Shown here one piece after another: positions 18,038 through 26,396 of a DNA stretch of 64,000 bases. A program made the translations under genes and the position numbers. The stretch comes from Zoogloeaceae bacterium (lineage in GTDB: Bacteria; Pseudomonadota; Gammaproteobacteria; Burkholderiales; Rhodocyclaceae): contig JAIRPW010000022.1 in NCBI GenBank assembly GCA_031256795.1, forward strand, positions 1 through 64,000. Reading direction: 5' to 3'. The notes under the pieces are model-generated. The model did not search any database, was not told the origin of the DNA, and saw nothing but the letters and a program-made list of their open reading frames with translations. The number at the start of each line of letters is the position of its first letter. The stretch's first letter is position 1.

Positions 18038-18910
18038 TTAGCGTTCCTTGCGCATCAGCAGAGCGCGTTTATACAGACTTTTTTTATCGTGTCCGGACCA
18101 TTGTGCCGCCAGCCGCGCGGCCTGACGCACCGGGAGTCCGTCCGCCAGCAGAATTTGCAGGGCGCGTTCGCCTGCCGCGCTGCTTTCCGTGGATTCTTCC
18201 TCTTCGTTGCGTCCCGTAACAATCAAGACAAACTCGCCTTTTTGTCGCATGGGGTCGGCCATAAACCAATTTGCCGCTTCCGAAAGCGGCAAAACCGCCG
18301 TGCTTTCAAATTGCTTCGTCAGTTCGCGGGCCACAAACAAACGCCGTTCGCCGCCCAGGATCAAGGCCAAATCCGTCGCGCTCTCCACAACCCGGTGCGG
18401 CGCTTCGTAAAACACAATGGGGCAGGCCCAATGTTTCAGCGCCGCGAGTTCTTTTTGCCGCGCCCCTGCCGTCGCCGGTAAAAAGCCATAAAAGAACCAG
18501 CGCGTGGCCTCCAGGCCGGACGCGGATAGCGCGGTAATGGCGGCGCAAGGTCCCGGCAGAGGGATCACCCGCCCGCCCGCCGCATGCACATGCGCGACAA
18601 TCCGCGCGCCGGGATCGGAAATGCCCGGCGTTCCGGCGTCTGTGACCAGCGCGACTGCCTCGCCTGCCGCGAGGTTTTTTAGAATTTGTTCGGCTGCTTT
18701 CTGCTCATTGTGCGCGTGCGCCGAAAAAAGCCGGGGACGCGCGCCGATGTGCCGCAGTAAAAGCGCGGAATGCCGGGTATCCTCTGCCGCGACCCAGGAA
18801 ACCGACGTCAGTATTTCACGGGCGCGAGCGCTCAAATCCGCGAGATTTCCCAGCGGCGTGGGTACTACGTACAATGGCGCGAGCGGCGGCGGGCAAAAAT
18901 CGGAAGGCAT
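18038..18910 (-). CDS. rsmI: 16S rRNA 2'-O-methyltransferase RsmI
   Basis: Methylates the ribose of C1402 in 16S rRNA using SAM. 290 residues; tetrapyrrole-methylase fold with LYVVPTPLGNLADLS at the N-terminus, EDTRHSALLL, LVTDAGTPGISDPGARIV, LPGPCAAITALSASGL and FYEAPHRV, all hallmarks of the family. The ATG at 18910 is chosen; the frame can be entered four codons earlier at TTG. It is divergent from yraN with only five bases between the start codons, so both promoters must lie inside the opposite gene or be shared. Confidence 0.96.
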   Translation of the reverse strand: MPSDFCPPPLAPLYVVPTPLGNLADLSARAREILTSVSWVAAEDTRHSALLLRHIGARPRLFSAHAHNEQKAAEQILKNLAAGEAVALVTDAGTPGISDPGARIVAHVHAAGGRVIPLPGPCAAITALSASGLEATRWFFYGFLPATAGARQKELAALKHWACPIVFYEAPHRVVESATDLALILGGERRLFVARELTKQFESTAVLPLSEAANWFMADPMRQKGEFVLIVTGRNEEEESTESSAAGERALQILLADGLPVRQAARLAAQWSGHDKKSLYKRALLMRKER

Positions 18911-18915
18911 GGCGA

Positions 18916-19350
18916 ATGACAAAGAAGATGGAGCGTGAAGGCGCGGGAAATTGGCGCGACTGGTTTTGCGGATTGGTCAAGCGTAACCATACCACGGCCA
19001 CTACGGACGGAGCGCGCGCGGAAGCTCTGGCGCGGGAGTTTTTGGAGGCGCGGGGACTTAGAATCGTGGCGCGAAATTTTCGCGTGCGCGGCGGAGAAAT
19101 TGATCTAATCGCGCAGGAAGGCGAAATACTGGTCTTTGTGGAAGTGCGCCTTCGCCGTTCTGAACAGTATGGCGGCGCGGCGGCGTCTGTCACCGCGCGA
19201 AAGCGTCGGCGCATTATTCTGGCCGCGCAGCACTGGCGGAAACAACAGCGACAAACCCAGGCGATTTGCCGCTTTGACTGCGTTCTTCTGGATAGTCTGG
19301 AAAAAAGCGCTATACGCTGGCTGCGTCATGCGTTTACGACAAACTCTTGA
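18916..19350 (+). CDS. yraN: YraN/UPF0102 endonuclease-like protein
   Basis: 144 residues; restriction-endonuclease-like fold with GARAEALAREFLEARGLRIV, then NFRVRGGEIDLIA and ILVFVEVRLRR, i.e. the E...D...E-x-R (PD-(D/E)xK-derived) pattern. Family function is unknown but linked by its resemblance to Holliday-junction resolvases. It is part of the conserved rsmI-yraN-diaA-dolP neighbourhood, here without lpoA. The ATG at 18916 overlaps no upstream gene. Confidence 0.9.
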   Translation: MTKKMEREGAGNWRDWFCGLVKRNHTTATTDGARAEALAREFLEARGLRIVARNFRVRGGEIDLIAQEGEILVFVEVRLRRSEQYGGAAASVTARKRRRIILAAQHWRKQQRQTQAICRFDCVLLDSLEKSAIRWLRHAFTTNS

Positions 19351-19762
19351 GCGTTCCGTCATTTTTGCGCTTTCGTGCTGGTTTTTTCCTGCCGCGGCGC
19401 TGGGCGAAGAAACCGGTGTGGTCCGGCTCATGCTGCAATCCTCGCCGCTTGCGGGCAGCCAATTTCACGCATGGAAAACCGTCAAGAATTCTTTGCGGAC
19501 AGGCGACGCGCTCACGCTGATCCGCGAACCGGAAAATTCCTTTGATTCCCATGCGGTGCGCGTGGAATGGCGCGGTTTTTTTCTGGGGTATGTGCCTCGC
19601 CGGGAAAATCGCGCGATTGCGTCCGCGCTGGATCGCGGCCTGAAACTGGAAGCGAGAATTTCCCGTTTGCGGCCAGAGGCGTCGGATCCATGGCAGCGCC
19701 TGGAGTTTGAGATCTGGGCGCGGTTTTCGCGCGCCTCCGAGAGCAACGCGAACGGCCCATAA
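19328..19762 (+). CDS. HIRAN-domain protein with N-terminal signal sequence
   Basis: 144 residues. Residues 1-28 form a signal peptide (hydrophobic stretch SVIFALSCWFFPAAALG). Residues about 38-125 match the HIRAN domain pattern: AGSQFHAWKTV, a central LTLIREPENSFDSHAVRV, and GFFLGYVPRRENRAIASAL. HIRAN binds the 3' end of single-stranded DNA in helicases such as HLTF; stand-alone bacterial members have no known role. The gene overlaps the yraN end by 23 bp and lies upstream of diaA, the position where other species carry unrelated genes. Export of a nucleic-acid-binding fold would be unusual. Confidence 0.78.
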   Translation: MRLRQTLERSVIFALSCWFFPAAALGEETGVVRLMLQSSPLAGSQFHAWKTVKNSLRTGDALTLIREPENSFDSHAVRVEWRGFFLGYVPRRENRAIASALDRGLKLEARISRLRPEASDPWQRLEFEIWARFSRASESNANGP

Positions 19763-19799
19763 ACAAGGTGTAAAATCGCAACTTTACAAGGAGCGCCGC

Positions 19800-20387
19800 A
19801 TGGGAGTAACCGGACGTATCGCGCAACAGTTCACAGAGAGCGCCGCCGTTAAGGAAGCGGCGCGCGAAGCGCTCGCCGCGCCGCTTGCGACCGCGTGCGA
19901 ATTGCTGTCGCAGACTCTGCTTTCCGGCGGGCGGATCTTGGCGTGCGGAAACGGCGGCTCGGCGGCGGACGCGCAGCATTTTGCCGCGGAACTTGTCGGG
20001 CGCTTTGAGCGCGAGCGGCGGGAATTGGCGGCAATCGCGTTGACGACGGACTCTTCCATCCTGACGGCGATTGGCAATGATTATGGCTTTCATGAAGTCT
20101 TTGCGCGGCAGGTGCGGGCATTGGGAAATGCGGGCGACCTGCTGCTGGCGATTTCCACATCCGGGAATTCCGCCAATATCCTTGCGGCCACAGCCGCCGC
20201 GCACGCGAAGAAAATGCGCGTCATCGCGATGACTGGCAATGGCGGCGGGAAAATCGGCGCGACGCTGACGGAAAACGATATTCACCTGTGTGTGCCTGCA
20301 AGCCGCACGGCCAGAATTCAGGAAACGCACCTTTTGATGATTCATTGTCTGTGCGATGGTATAGACGAACTTTTGCCTGGAGGTTGA
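19800..20387 (+). CDS. diaA: SIS-domain protein, DiaA/GmhA family
   Basis: 195 residues with one SIS fold: ILACGNGGSAADAQHFAAELVGRF, LTTDSSILTAIGNDYGF, and LLAISTSGNSANIL for phosphosugar binding. The same fold serves as sedoheptulose-7-phosphate isomerase (GmhA) and as the DnaA-binding replication initiator factor DiaA. The yraN-diaA-dolP context favours DiaA, but both annotations are possible. The start at 19800 is chosen by AAGGAG 7 bp upstream. Confidence 0.88.
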   Translation: MGVTGRIAQQFTESAAVKEAAREALAAPLATACELLSQTLLSGGRILACGNGGSAADAQHFAAELVGRFERERRELAAIALTTDSSILTAIGNDYGFHEVFARQVRALGNAGDLLLAISTSGNSANILAATAAAHAKKMRVIAMTGNGGGKIGATLTENDIHLCVPASRTARIQETHLLMIHCLCDGIDELLPGG

Positions 20388-20388
20388 G

Positions 20389-21036
20389 ATGCAAAATCAC
20401 GTTGTCCGCCGCTTCTCTTTTTTGCTGTGGTTTTTTCTTCTCGTGCCTTTTCTGCAAGGCTGTTTCGGCGTGGCGCTGGTGGGCGTGACGACGGGCGCGA
20501 TGGCGGTGACGGATCGCCGTTCCCTGGGAGTGCAGGCGGACGATGCCGCCATAGAACTCAAGGCGGGAAACCGCCTGAGCAAGGCGCTTCGTGACGCAAG
20601 CCACCTCAATGTCACAAGCTACAACCGGCGTGTTCTTTTGACGGGCGAAGTCCCCAACGCGGCTTCTAAAACGCAGGCCGAGGAGGAAATCCGGCGCATT
20701 GAAAACGTGACGGACGTTCTCAATGAACTTGTCATTGCCGGCAACAGCAGCCTGATCGCGCGCAGCGGCGATACCGTGGTGACTTCAAAAGTCAAGGCGC
20801 GCTTTGTGGACGCCAATGAGTTTTCCGCGCATCATGTCAAGGTCGTTACGGAGGCGGGCGCAGTGTTTTTGCTTGGGCTTGTGAATCGCCGCGAGGCGGA
20901 GGCGGCCATACGGGTTGCGCGGCATACTTCTGGCGTGAGCAAGGTCGTCAACTGGCTGCAAATACTGAGCGACGCGGAAATTCAGCGCATTGACGCGAGT
21001 CTTGCCAATTCCGCCAATTCCGCATCTGGGCGTTGA
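20389..21036 (+). CDS. dolP: BON-domain outer-membrane lipoprotein DolP (YraP)
   Basis: 215 residues; signal peptide ending in the lipobox FLQGC (Cys about 24), then two BON domains (about 65-120 and 145-200). A conserved SLGVQADDAAIELK segment and VTSYNRRVLLTGEVP and VKVVTEAGAVFLLGLV start each repeat. It maintains outer-membrane integrity and associates with anionic phospholipid and the BAM machinery. A strong GGAGG site lies 5 bp before the ATG, which directly follows diaA. Confidence 0.93.
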   Translation: MQNHVVRRFSFLLWFFLLVPFLQGCFGVALVGVTTGAMAVTDRRSLGVQADDAAIELKAGNRLSKALRDASHLNVTSYNRRVLLTGEVPNAASKTQAEEEIRRIENVTDVLNELVIAGNSSLIARSGDTVVTSKVKARFVDANEFSAHHVKVVTEAGAVFLLGLVNRREAEAAIRVARHTSGVSKVVNWLQILSDAEIQRIDASLANSANSASGR

Positions 21037-21040
21037 CGGT

Positions 21041-21640
21041 ATGGCAGGTCTGCTTTTCGTCGTCGCCGCGCCTTCTGGAGCGGGGAAAACCACGCTGGTG
21101 CGTCGTTTGCTCGCAAAGACGCCGGAAATCGCGCTTTCCGTTTCCACAACAACCCGTCCGCCGCGCGCGGGCGAAATGGAAGGGCGCGACTACCATTTTG
21201 TCAGCGCGCCGGAGTTTCTGGCGCGGCGGGACGCCGGGGAATTCCTGGAATGGGCGAAAGTTCACGACAACTTTTATGGCACATCAAAACGCTGGATCGA
21301 GGAAAAGCAAGCAAGGGGCGAAGATGTGCTGTTGGAAATTGACTGGCAGGGCGCGGCGCAGGTGCGCCGGTTTTTCCCGGAGGCGGTTGGGATTTTTATT
21401 TTGCCGCCCTCGCAGAAAATATTGGCCGAACGGCTTTTCAGCCGCGGCACGGACAGCGATGAAGTTATCCGGCGAAGGCTCGCGGCTGCGGAGGAAGAAA
21501 TCCGCCATGCCGCAGAATTTGACTATGCTATTATTAACGCGGATTTGGAAATGGCTCTAGCGGATTTCTCCGCTATCGTCAAGGCGGCGCGGTTAACGGT
21601 GGCTCGGCAGCGCGCGCGGTATCCGGAGTTGTTTGTTTGA
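21041..21640 (+). CDS. gmk: Guanylate kinase
   Basis: GMP + ATP to GDP + ADP. 199 residues starting MAGLLFVVAAPSGAGKTT, with the P-loop at 10-17. GMP-binding segments are STTTRPPRAGEMEGRDYHFV and EFLEWAKVHDNFYGT, and VLLEIDWQGAAQVR and the lid RRLAAAEEEI follow. The gene begins 4 bp after the dolP stop and leads into rpoZ and spoT, linking guanine nucleotide supply and (p)ppGpp metabolism. Confidence 0.97.
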   Translation: MAGLLFVVAAPSGAGKTTLVRRLLAKTPEIALSVSTTTRPPRAGEMEGRDYHFVSAPEFLARRDAGEFLEWAKVHDNFYGTSKRWIEEKQARGEDVLLEIDWQGAAQVRRFFPEAVGIFILPPSQKILAERLFSRGTDSDEVIRRRLAAAEEEIRHAAEFDYAIINADLEMALADFSAIVKAARLTVARQRARYPELFV

Positions 21641-21681
21641 TTGTTCGTTGAATCATTTTTTGCTGAGAGCATGGGGGCGTC

Positions 21682-21885
21682 ATGGCGCGTATTACCGTCG
21701 AGGATTGTCTGAAAACCATTCCCAACCGTTTTGAAATGACGCTGGCGGCGGCGTTTCGCGCGAGAAAAATCGCGTCGGGCGCGTCGTCGCTGATTGAAAG
21801 CAAGGATAAGCCCGCCGTAACGGCCCTACGTGAAATCGCAGCCGCCAAGGTGGGCAAGGAAATTCTTAACCGCGGGCAAGCGTAG
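21682..21885 (+). CDS. rpoZ: RNA polymerase omega subunit
   Basis: 67 residues beginning [19 protein letters not shown], with the conserved RARKIASG and [16 protein letters not shown]. It promotes beta' folding and forms part of a ppGpp-binding site in proteobacteria. It lies 41 bp after gmk and 70 bp before spoT, the standard cluster. Confidence 0.97.
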   Translation: MARITVEDCLKTIPNRFEMTLAAAFRARKIASGASSLIESKDKPAVTALREIAAAKVGKEILNRGQA

Positions 21886-21954
21886 TTTTTACGCGAGCGG
21901 TCTCATAGAAACCGGGCACAATTTCGCGCGCGACAATCACGGCGGACAAACCTC

Positions 21955-24195
21955 ATGGACGCGCCCGCCTGTGCATACCGCAATTCCCTGGCGGAACCCG
22001 TTGCGGGAGCTTTGAGTCAGAGCGAGTCTGCCAAAGAGCCCGTTGCGGATGAAACGCTTGCCAAAGACCGGAATTGCCCGTACCAACAACGGTTTTTAGA
22101 GCGCGTTTCCTATCTTCCCAAGGCCGATATTGAGCGCATCAAAGAAGCGCTGACATACGCGCGGCGGGCGCATTCAGGGCAGACCCGTCTCTCCGGGGAA
22201 GCCTACATTACGCATCCCATCGCGGTCGCCGGCATGGTCGCGGACTGGTGTATGGACGCGGATACTCTATGCGCCGCGCTTCTGCATGACGTCCTGGAAG
22301 ATACCAGCGCGCGCAAGGAGGAACTCGCGGAGCGCTTTTCTCCGATGGTCGCGGACATGGTTGACGGCCTGTCGAAACTCGACAAGATAGAATTTTCCTC
22401 CTACCGGGAGGCGCAGGCGGAAAATTTCCGCAAAATGCTTTTTGCCATGGCGCGGGATATGCGCGTGGTGCTGATCAAGCTCGCGGACCGGCATCACAAT
22501 TTATCTACCATGTCCGCCGTGCGCTCAGACAAGCGCCGCCGCATTGCCCGGGAAACGCTGGAAGTCTACGCGCCAATCGCCAATCGTTTGGGGCTGAACA
22601 AAATGTTCCGCGATTTACAGGACATTTCGTTTACCTTGATTTATCCCATGCGCGCGCGGGTATTGTCGCGCGCCATTGCCGCTCTGCGCGGCGGCGGCGT
22701 GGAACTGCTGGAGCGCATTGAGCGCAGCATTCAGAGCAAGCTCAACGAGGTCGGCGTCAAGGGGCAGATTATTGGGCGCGAAAAAAGCCTGTACTCGCTA
22801 TATACCAAAATGGTGGAAAAGCGGCGTCCGTTCTCGCAGATTCTGGATATTTACGGTTTCCGTATCATTTTGCCGGATATTCCCTCTTGCTATATCACGC
22901 TGGGTACGCTGCACGCGCTTTACAAGCCCATTCCGGGAAAATTCAAGGATTACATCGCCATCCCCAAGGCCAATGGCTATCAGTCTTTGCACACGACCCT
23001 GATTGGACCCACAGGAGCGCCGCTGGAAGTGCAGATTCGCACCGAGGAAATGCAGCATGTGGCGCAGGAAGGCGTGGCCGCGCATTGGCTGTATAAGGAT
23101 TCGGTGCATAGCGGCGCGGATTTGCAGATTCGTACGCACAAATGGCTGCACTCGCTTCTGGAAATGCAAAGCGGCGATTCTTCCGAATTTTTTGAAAACG
23201 TCAAAATTGATCTCTTTCCAGACGAAGTCTATGTCTTTACGCCGAAAGGGCAGATTATCGCCTTGCCGCAGGGCGCGACTCCTGTAGATTTGGCCTATGC
23301 GATTCATACGGACATTGGGCATTGTTGCCTTGCCGCGCGAATCAACCACGAGCTATCGCCTTTGCGCACAGAATTGAAAAGCGGCGATTTGGTAGAAATC
23401 GTTACCGCGGCGCACGCCAACCCCAATCCTGCCTGGCTGGGCTATGTGAAGACCGGGCGTGCGCGCAGCCGAATCCGGCATTTTCTGCGCACCGCGCATA
23501 ACGAGGCGTCTACCGCGCTGGGCGAGCGGATGCTTTATCAGGAACTGCTGTCAATGGGCGTAGAGCCGTCAAGCGTGACTGCCGCCGCATGGGAGCGGCT
23601 GATGCGCGCCAATGGCGATCACTCCGTGAAGGAAATTTTCGCCGACATTGGTATGGGTAAGCGGCTGGCGTCAATTGCCGCGCGGCGTTTGCTGATGGCG
23701 GATGAAAATACCGCCATGCCCGCCAATTCAGGAACGTTGGTTATCCAGGGCGTGGAAGGCATGGCAGTACAGATCGGCAAATGCTGTCATCCCATTCCTG
23801 GCGATCCCATCATCGGCTCTCTCAAGAAAGGGCAGGGACTGATTGTGCATACGCACGATTGCCCGGTTGTGCTGAAATCCCGTTTGCATGAGCCGCATAA
23901 ATGGATCAATGTGGCGTGGGAGCCTGCTTCAGGCAGTCTATTTGACGTGCGGATTGGCATTGAGGCCAGCAAGGAGCGCGGAATGCTCGCGCGGATTGAC
24001 ACGGCGATTTCCGGCGAGGGGGCAAATATTGAACATGTAGCGATGGAAGACGCCACAGAGGGCGCGTTTAGCCGCTGGCAATTCACCGTTCAGGTTGCCT
24101 CGCGCTCGCATCTCGCGCGGGTTATGCGCAGTTTGCGCCGTATTCCGCAGGTAGTCCGTATCAATCGCCTGTATCCGGCGGAAGAAAAGCCCTAG
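21955..24195 (+). CDS. spoT: Bifunctional (p)ppGpp synthetase/hydrolase SpoT
   Basis: 746 residues. The HD hydrolase domain (about 60-200) is intact, with THPIAVAGMVA and LLHDVLEDT. The synthetase domain (about 245-385) has REKSLYSLYTKM, DIYGFRI and YIAIPKANGYQSLHT. The TGS domain (about 415-475; DEVYVFTPKGQIIALPQGATPVD) and the C-terminal zinc-finger/ACT region (about 590-746; CCHPIPGDPI, then RMLARIDTAISGEGANI-type) follow. Both catalytic domains keep their signature residues, so a bifunctional enzyme is expected. The N-terminal 35 residues are poorly conserved, so the exact start is uncertain. Confidence 0.95.
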   Translation: MDAPACAYRNSLAEPVAGALSQSESAKEPVADETLAKDRNCPYQQRFLERVSYLPKADIERIKEALTYARRAHSGQTRLSGEAYITHPIAVAGMVADWCMDADTLCAALLHDVLEDTSARKEELAERFSPMVADMVDGLSKLDKIEFSSYREAQAENFRKMLFAMARDMRVVLIKLADRHHNLSTMSAVRSDKRRRIARETLEVYAPIANRLGLNKMFRDLQDISFTLIYPMRARVLSRAIAALRGGGVELLERIERSIQSKLNEVGVKGQIIGREKSLYSLYTKMVEKRRPFSQILDIYGFRIILPDIPSCYITLGTLHALYKPIPGKFKDYIAIPKANGYQSLHTTLIGPTGAPLEVQIRTEEMQHVAQEGVAAHWLYKDSVHSGADLQIRTHKWLHSLLEMQSGDSSEFFENVKIDLFPDEVYVFTPKGQIIALPQGATPVDLAYAIHTDIGHCCLAARINHELSPLRTELKSGDLVEIVTAAHANPNPAWLGYVKTGRARSRIRHFLRTAHNEASTALGERMLYQELLSMGVEPSSVTAAAWERLMRANGDHSVKEIFADIGMGKRLASIAARRLLMADENTAMPANSGTLVIQGVEGMAVQIGKCCHPIPGDPIIGSLKKGQGLIVHTHDCPVVLKSRLHEPHKWINVAWEPASGSLFDVRIGIEASKERGMLARIDTAISGEGANIEHVAMEDATEGAFSRWQFTVQVASRSHLARVMRSLRRIPQVVRINRLYPAEEKP

Positions 24196-24226
24196 GCGCG
24201 ATATTCCAAACGCGCGGCACGAAGAA

Positions 24227-25585
24227 TTATTGCTTCATCAGTTCCAGTTTGTGGCCGACGGTTGGCGGAGGCGTATGTTGCTCCGCCTGTAGCGCGGGTT
24301 TTCCTCTTCGAGCCAGAATTTTATTGGCGACGCGAACGCGCTGAATGACCCGCGCGATCAAAGCGTCCCGTAGACGTTCCTGCAATTCCTCGGAAGCAAG
24401 CGCGATTGCGGGCGCGCTGATCTCCAAAAAACGGCAGGGCGTACAGGTAACGACGCTTGCGGCGCGCACCGGGTTTTTTTTGTCCAGATAGGCCATTTCT
24501 CCCACCGTTTCTCCCGCCTCCAGCCGACAGAGCGCTTTCCCGTCGACGGAAACCTCCACTTCCCCGGAAACCAAAATGCCGAATCGCGTGTCTTGCCCGC
24601 CCTCCTTCATCAGGAGCGTTTTTTCTTTCACGTCGCGCCATACCGCCGAGCGGAGAATTTCCCAAAGCTCCACATTCTCGAATTCCGTGAAAAATTCAAG
24701 TTTGCGCAATTCCGAGAAATGGCGCGTGTCTTCCAGAATCATTTCGTCTTCGTTGCCGAGGATGGTATAGCGCACGCTGGAAAGGTCTTTGGCGAAATCC
24801 GCGCCGGTGCTGTAGCGGCTGTAAAGGTCTTTCTCCAGGGCTTTTTTGATGATGGCGTCCAGTTTGCTGGGCACGTTGGGGTTCATGCGCGAAACCTGGG
24901 GAACATCCATATTCATGATTTTGTAGACGAGCGCGCCCTGGGTCTTGGCGCGGAAAGGCAGACGTCCAGTGAGCATCTGGAACAGCACGACTCCCAGGGA
25001 ATACAAATCCGTTTTCTGATTGAGCGGGTAGGATTTCAGCTGTTCTGGCGACATATATGCAGGGGAGCCGACGCCCATAATAAAGGTGGAGTCTCTGTCC
25101 TTGTCTTTTTTGACATTGATCGCGAGGCCGAAATCAGCGATCTTTGGATTGTCCTCTTTGTCCAGCAGGATATTGGCCGGTTTGACGTCGCGGTGAATAA
25201 TCCCCTGCCGGTAGGCGTGGTCCAGCGCCATGCAGCATTTGAAGATGATGCCGATCACGCGGTGCAAAGGCAGGAGACGGTCAATCTGGCAAAAGGACTC
25301 TAGCGATACTCCTTCCACATATTCCATGGCGAGGTAAGCGTTTTTTTCCGCGAGCACCGTGTCATAGATCCGCACGATGTTGGGGTGATCCAGGCGTTCC
25401 GAAATCGCGCGTTCCGTGCGGAAAAGTTTTTTCATCCTTCGGGAGACCGCCGCGTTGTCATGCTCAAAGTTGACGAGCTTGACGGCGACTTTCCGCCGCG
25501 CGTCAGGATCTTCACACAAGTAGACGACGGCGGTCGCGCCTTTGCCCAGCTCCTTGATAACGCGATATTTCCCGATAGTTTCCAT
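24227..25585 (-). CDS. Serine/threonine protein kinase fused to a cyclic-nucleotide-binding-type domain
   Basis: 452 residues. A Hanks-type kinase (1-275) has the glycine loop LGKGATAVV, VAVK (K36), the catalytic loop IIHRDVKPANILLD, DFGLAI and the APE-equivalent SPAYMSPEQL. All catalytic residues are present. A linker of about 35 residues precedes a cNMP-binding/CAP_ED-like beta-roll (about 305-410; RFGILVSGEVEVSVDGKAL, LEAGETVGEMAYLDKKNPVRAA), with the GE...R pattern of phosphate-binding cassettes. No transmembrane or PASTA segments are seen, so it is likely cytoplasmic. It is divergent from grpE. Whether it binds cAMP, cGMP or nothing cannot be told. Confidence 0.9.
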   Translation of the reverse strand: METIGKYRVIKELGKGATAVVYLCEDPDARRKVAVKLVNFEHDNAAVSRRMKKLFRTERAISERLDHPNIVRIYDTVLAEKNAYLAMEYVEGVSLESFCQIDRLLPLHRVIGIIFKCCMALDHAYRQGIIHRDVKPANILLDKEDNPKIADFGLAINVKKDKDRDSTFIMGVGSPAYMSPEQLKSYPLNQKTDLYSLGVVLFQMLTGRLPFRAKTQGALVYKIMNMDVPQVSRMNPNVPSKLDAIIKKALEKDLYSRYSTGADFAKDLSSVRYTILGNEDEMILEDTRHFSELRKLEFFTEFENVELWEILRSAVWRDVKEKTLLMKEGGQDTRFGILVSGEVEVSVDGKALCRLEAGETVGEMAYLDKKNPVRAASVVTCTPCRFLEISAPAIALASEELQERLRDALIARVIQRVRVANKILARRGKPALQAEQHTPPPTVGHKLELMKQ

Positions 25586-25661
25586 GTGTCTTTTGCGCCG
25601 CCCCGAAATAGGTCTTGATGTTAACAGGAATTATGCATTCCAAAAATCCCCGCGGCTTCCT

Positions 25662-25690
25662 CTTGAAAAAAAACGCTTCGTCCCCATAAC
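25662..25690 (+). promoter_or_regulatory. Heat-shock (sigma-32 type) promoter of grpE
   Basis: CTTGAAA at 25662-25668 and CCCCATAAC at 25682-25690 are separated by 13 bp, nearly identical to the sigma-32 consensus (CTTGAAA, 11-16 bp, CCCCATNT). It lies 30 bp upstream of the grpE ATG. Confidence 0.8.
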
Positions 25691-25719
25691 GCGAAAATCC
25701 CGCAAGGAGGCATTGTTTT

Positions 25720-26298
25720 ATGGACAAATCAAGCACATTTCAGGAAGAGAAAAAAACCGCCGCGCAAGATGCGGCAGACTTCGTGGCTGCGGCGGCGGAA
25801 GTTCTCGAAAATACGCAAGAGACTGCTGAATTTCCCGTTGATTTTGAGCGTCTCGCGGGAGAACTGAAGGAAAAACTGGCGGCCAGTGAAGACAACTGGC
25901 TGCGCGCGAAGGCGGAGACGGAAAATATTCGCCGCCGCGCGCAAGAGGACGTTTCCAAGGCGCACAAATTCGCCATTGAGAAATTCGCGGGCGATTTACT
26001 CGCGGTCAAAGATAGCCTGGAGGCCGCGCTCGCAAGTCCAGAGCAATCGGCAGACGACCTGCGCGGCGGCGTGGAATTAACATTGAAGCAGCTCGTCGCC
26101 GCGTTTGAAAAGTCCGGACTGAAAGAAATCAGCCCGCTGGGCGAAAAGTTTGATCCGCATCGGCATCAGGCCATTCAAATGGTCGCTTCTGATCTGGAGG
26201 TCAATACGGTTGCGCAGGTCCTGCAAAAAGGCTACCTCATCGCGGAGCGCGTGCTGCGCCCCGCAATCGTTTTGATCTCTAAAGGACAAGACGCCTGA
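25720..26298 (+). CDS. grpE: Nucleotide exchange factor GrpE
   Basis: 192 residues. An acidic, disordered N-terminus is followed by a long helix (about 45-100; [25 protein letters not shown]) and the C-terminal beta domain with [23 protein letters not shown] and [21 protein letters not shown]. It releases ADP from DnaK. AAGGAGG precedes the ATG. It is transcribed with its own heat-shock promoter and precedes dnaK by 98 bp. Confidence 0.97.
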   Translation: MDKSSTFQEEKKTAAQDAADFVAAAAEVLENTQETAEFPVDFERLAGELKEKLAASEDNWLRAKAETENIRRRAQEDVSKAHKFAIEKFAGDLLAVKDSLEAALASPEQSADDLRGGVELTLKQLVAAFEKSGLKEISPLGEKFDPHRHQAIQMVASDLEVNTVAQVLQKGYLIAERVLRPAIVLISKGQDA

Positions 26299-26303
26299 CG
26301 GGA

Positions 26304-26332
26304 CTTGAAATCAGGCAAAGCGCGCCCATTTG
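26304..26332 (+). promoter_or_regulatory. Heat-shock (sigma-32 type) promoter of dnaK
   Basis: CTTGAAA at 26304-26310 and CCCATTTG at 26325-26332 with a 14-bp spacer fit the sigma-32 pattern. It lies in the grpE-dnaK gap, giving dnaK a promoter of its own beside the grpE one. Confidence 0.7.
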
Positions 26333-26396
26333 GGCTTCATGGAATCATTGAACCCGCGCGGAGTATATTTTTCGCGCTTTACGAAAGGAAAGCATC

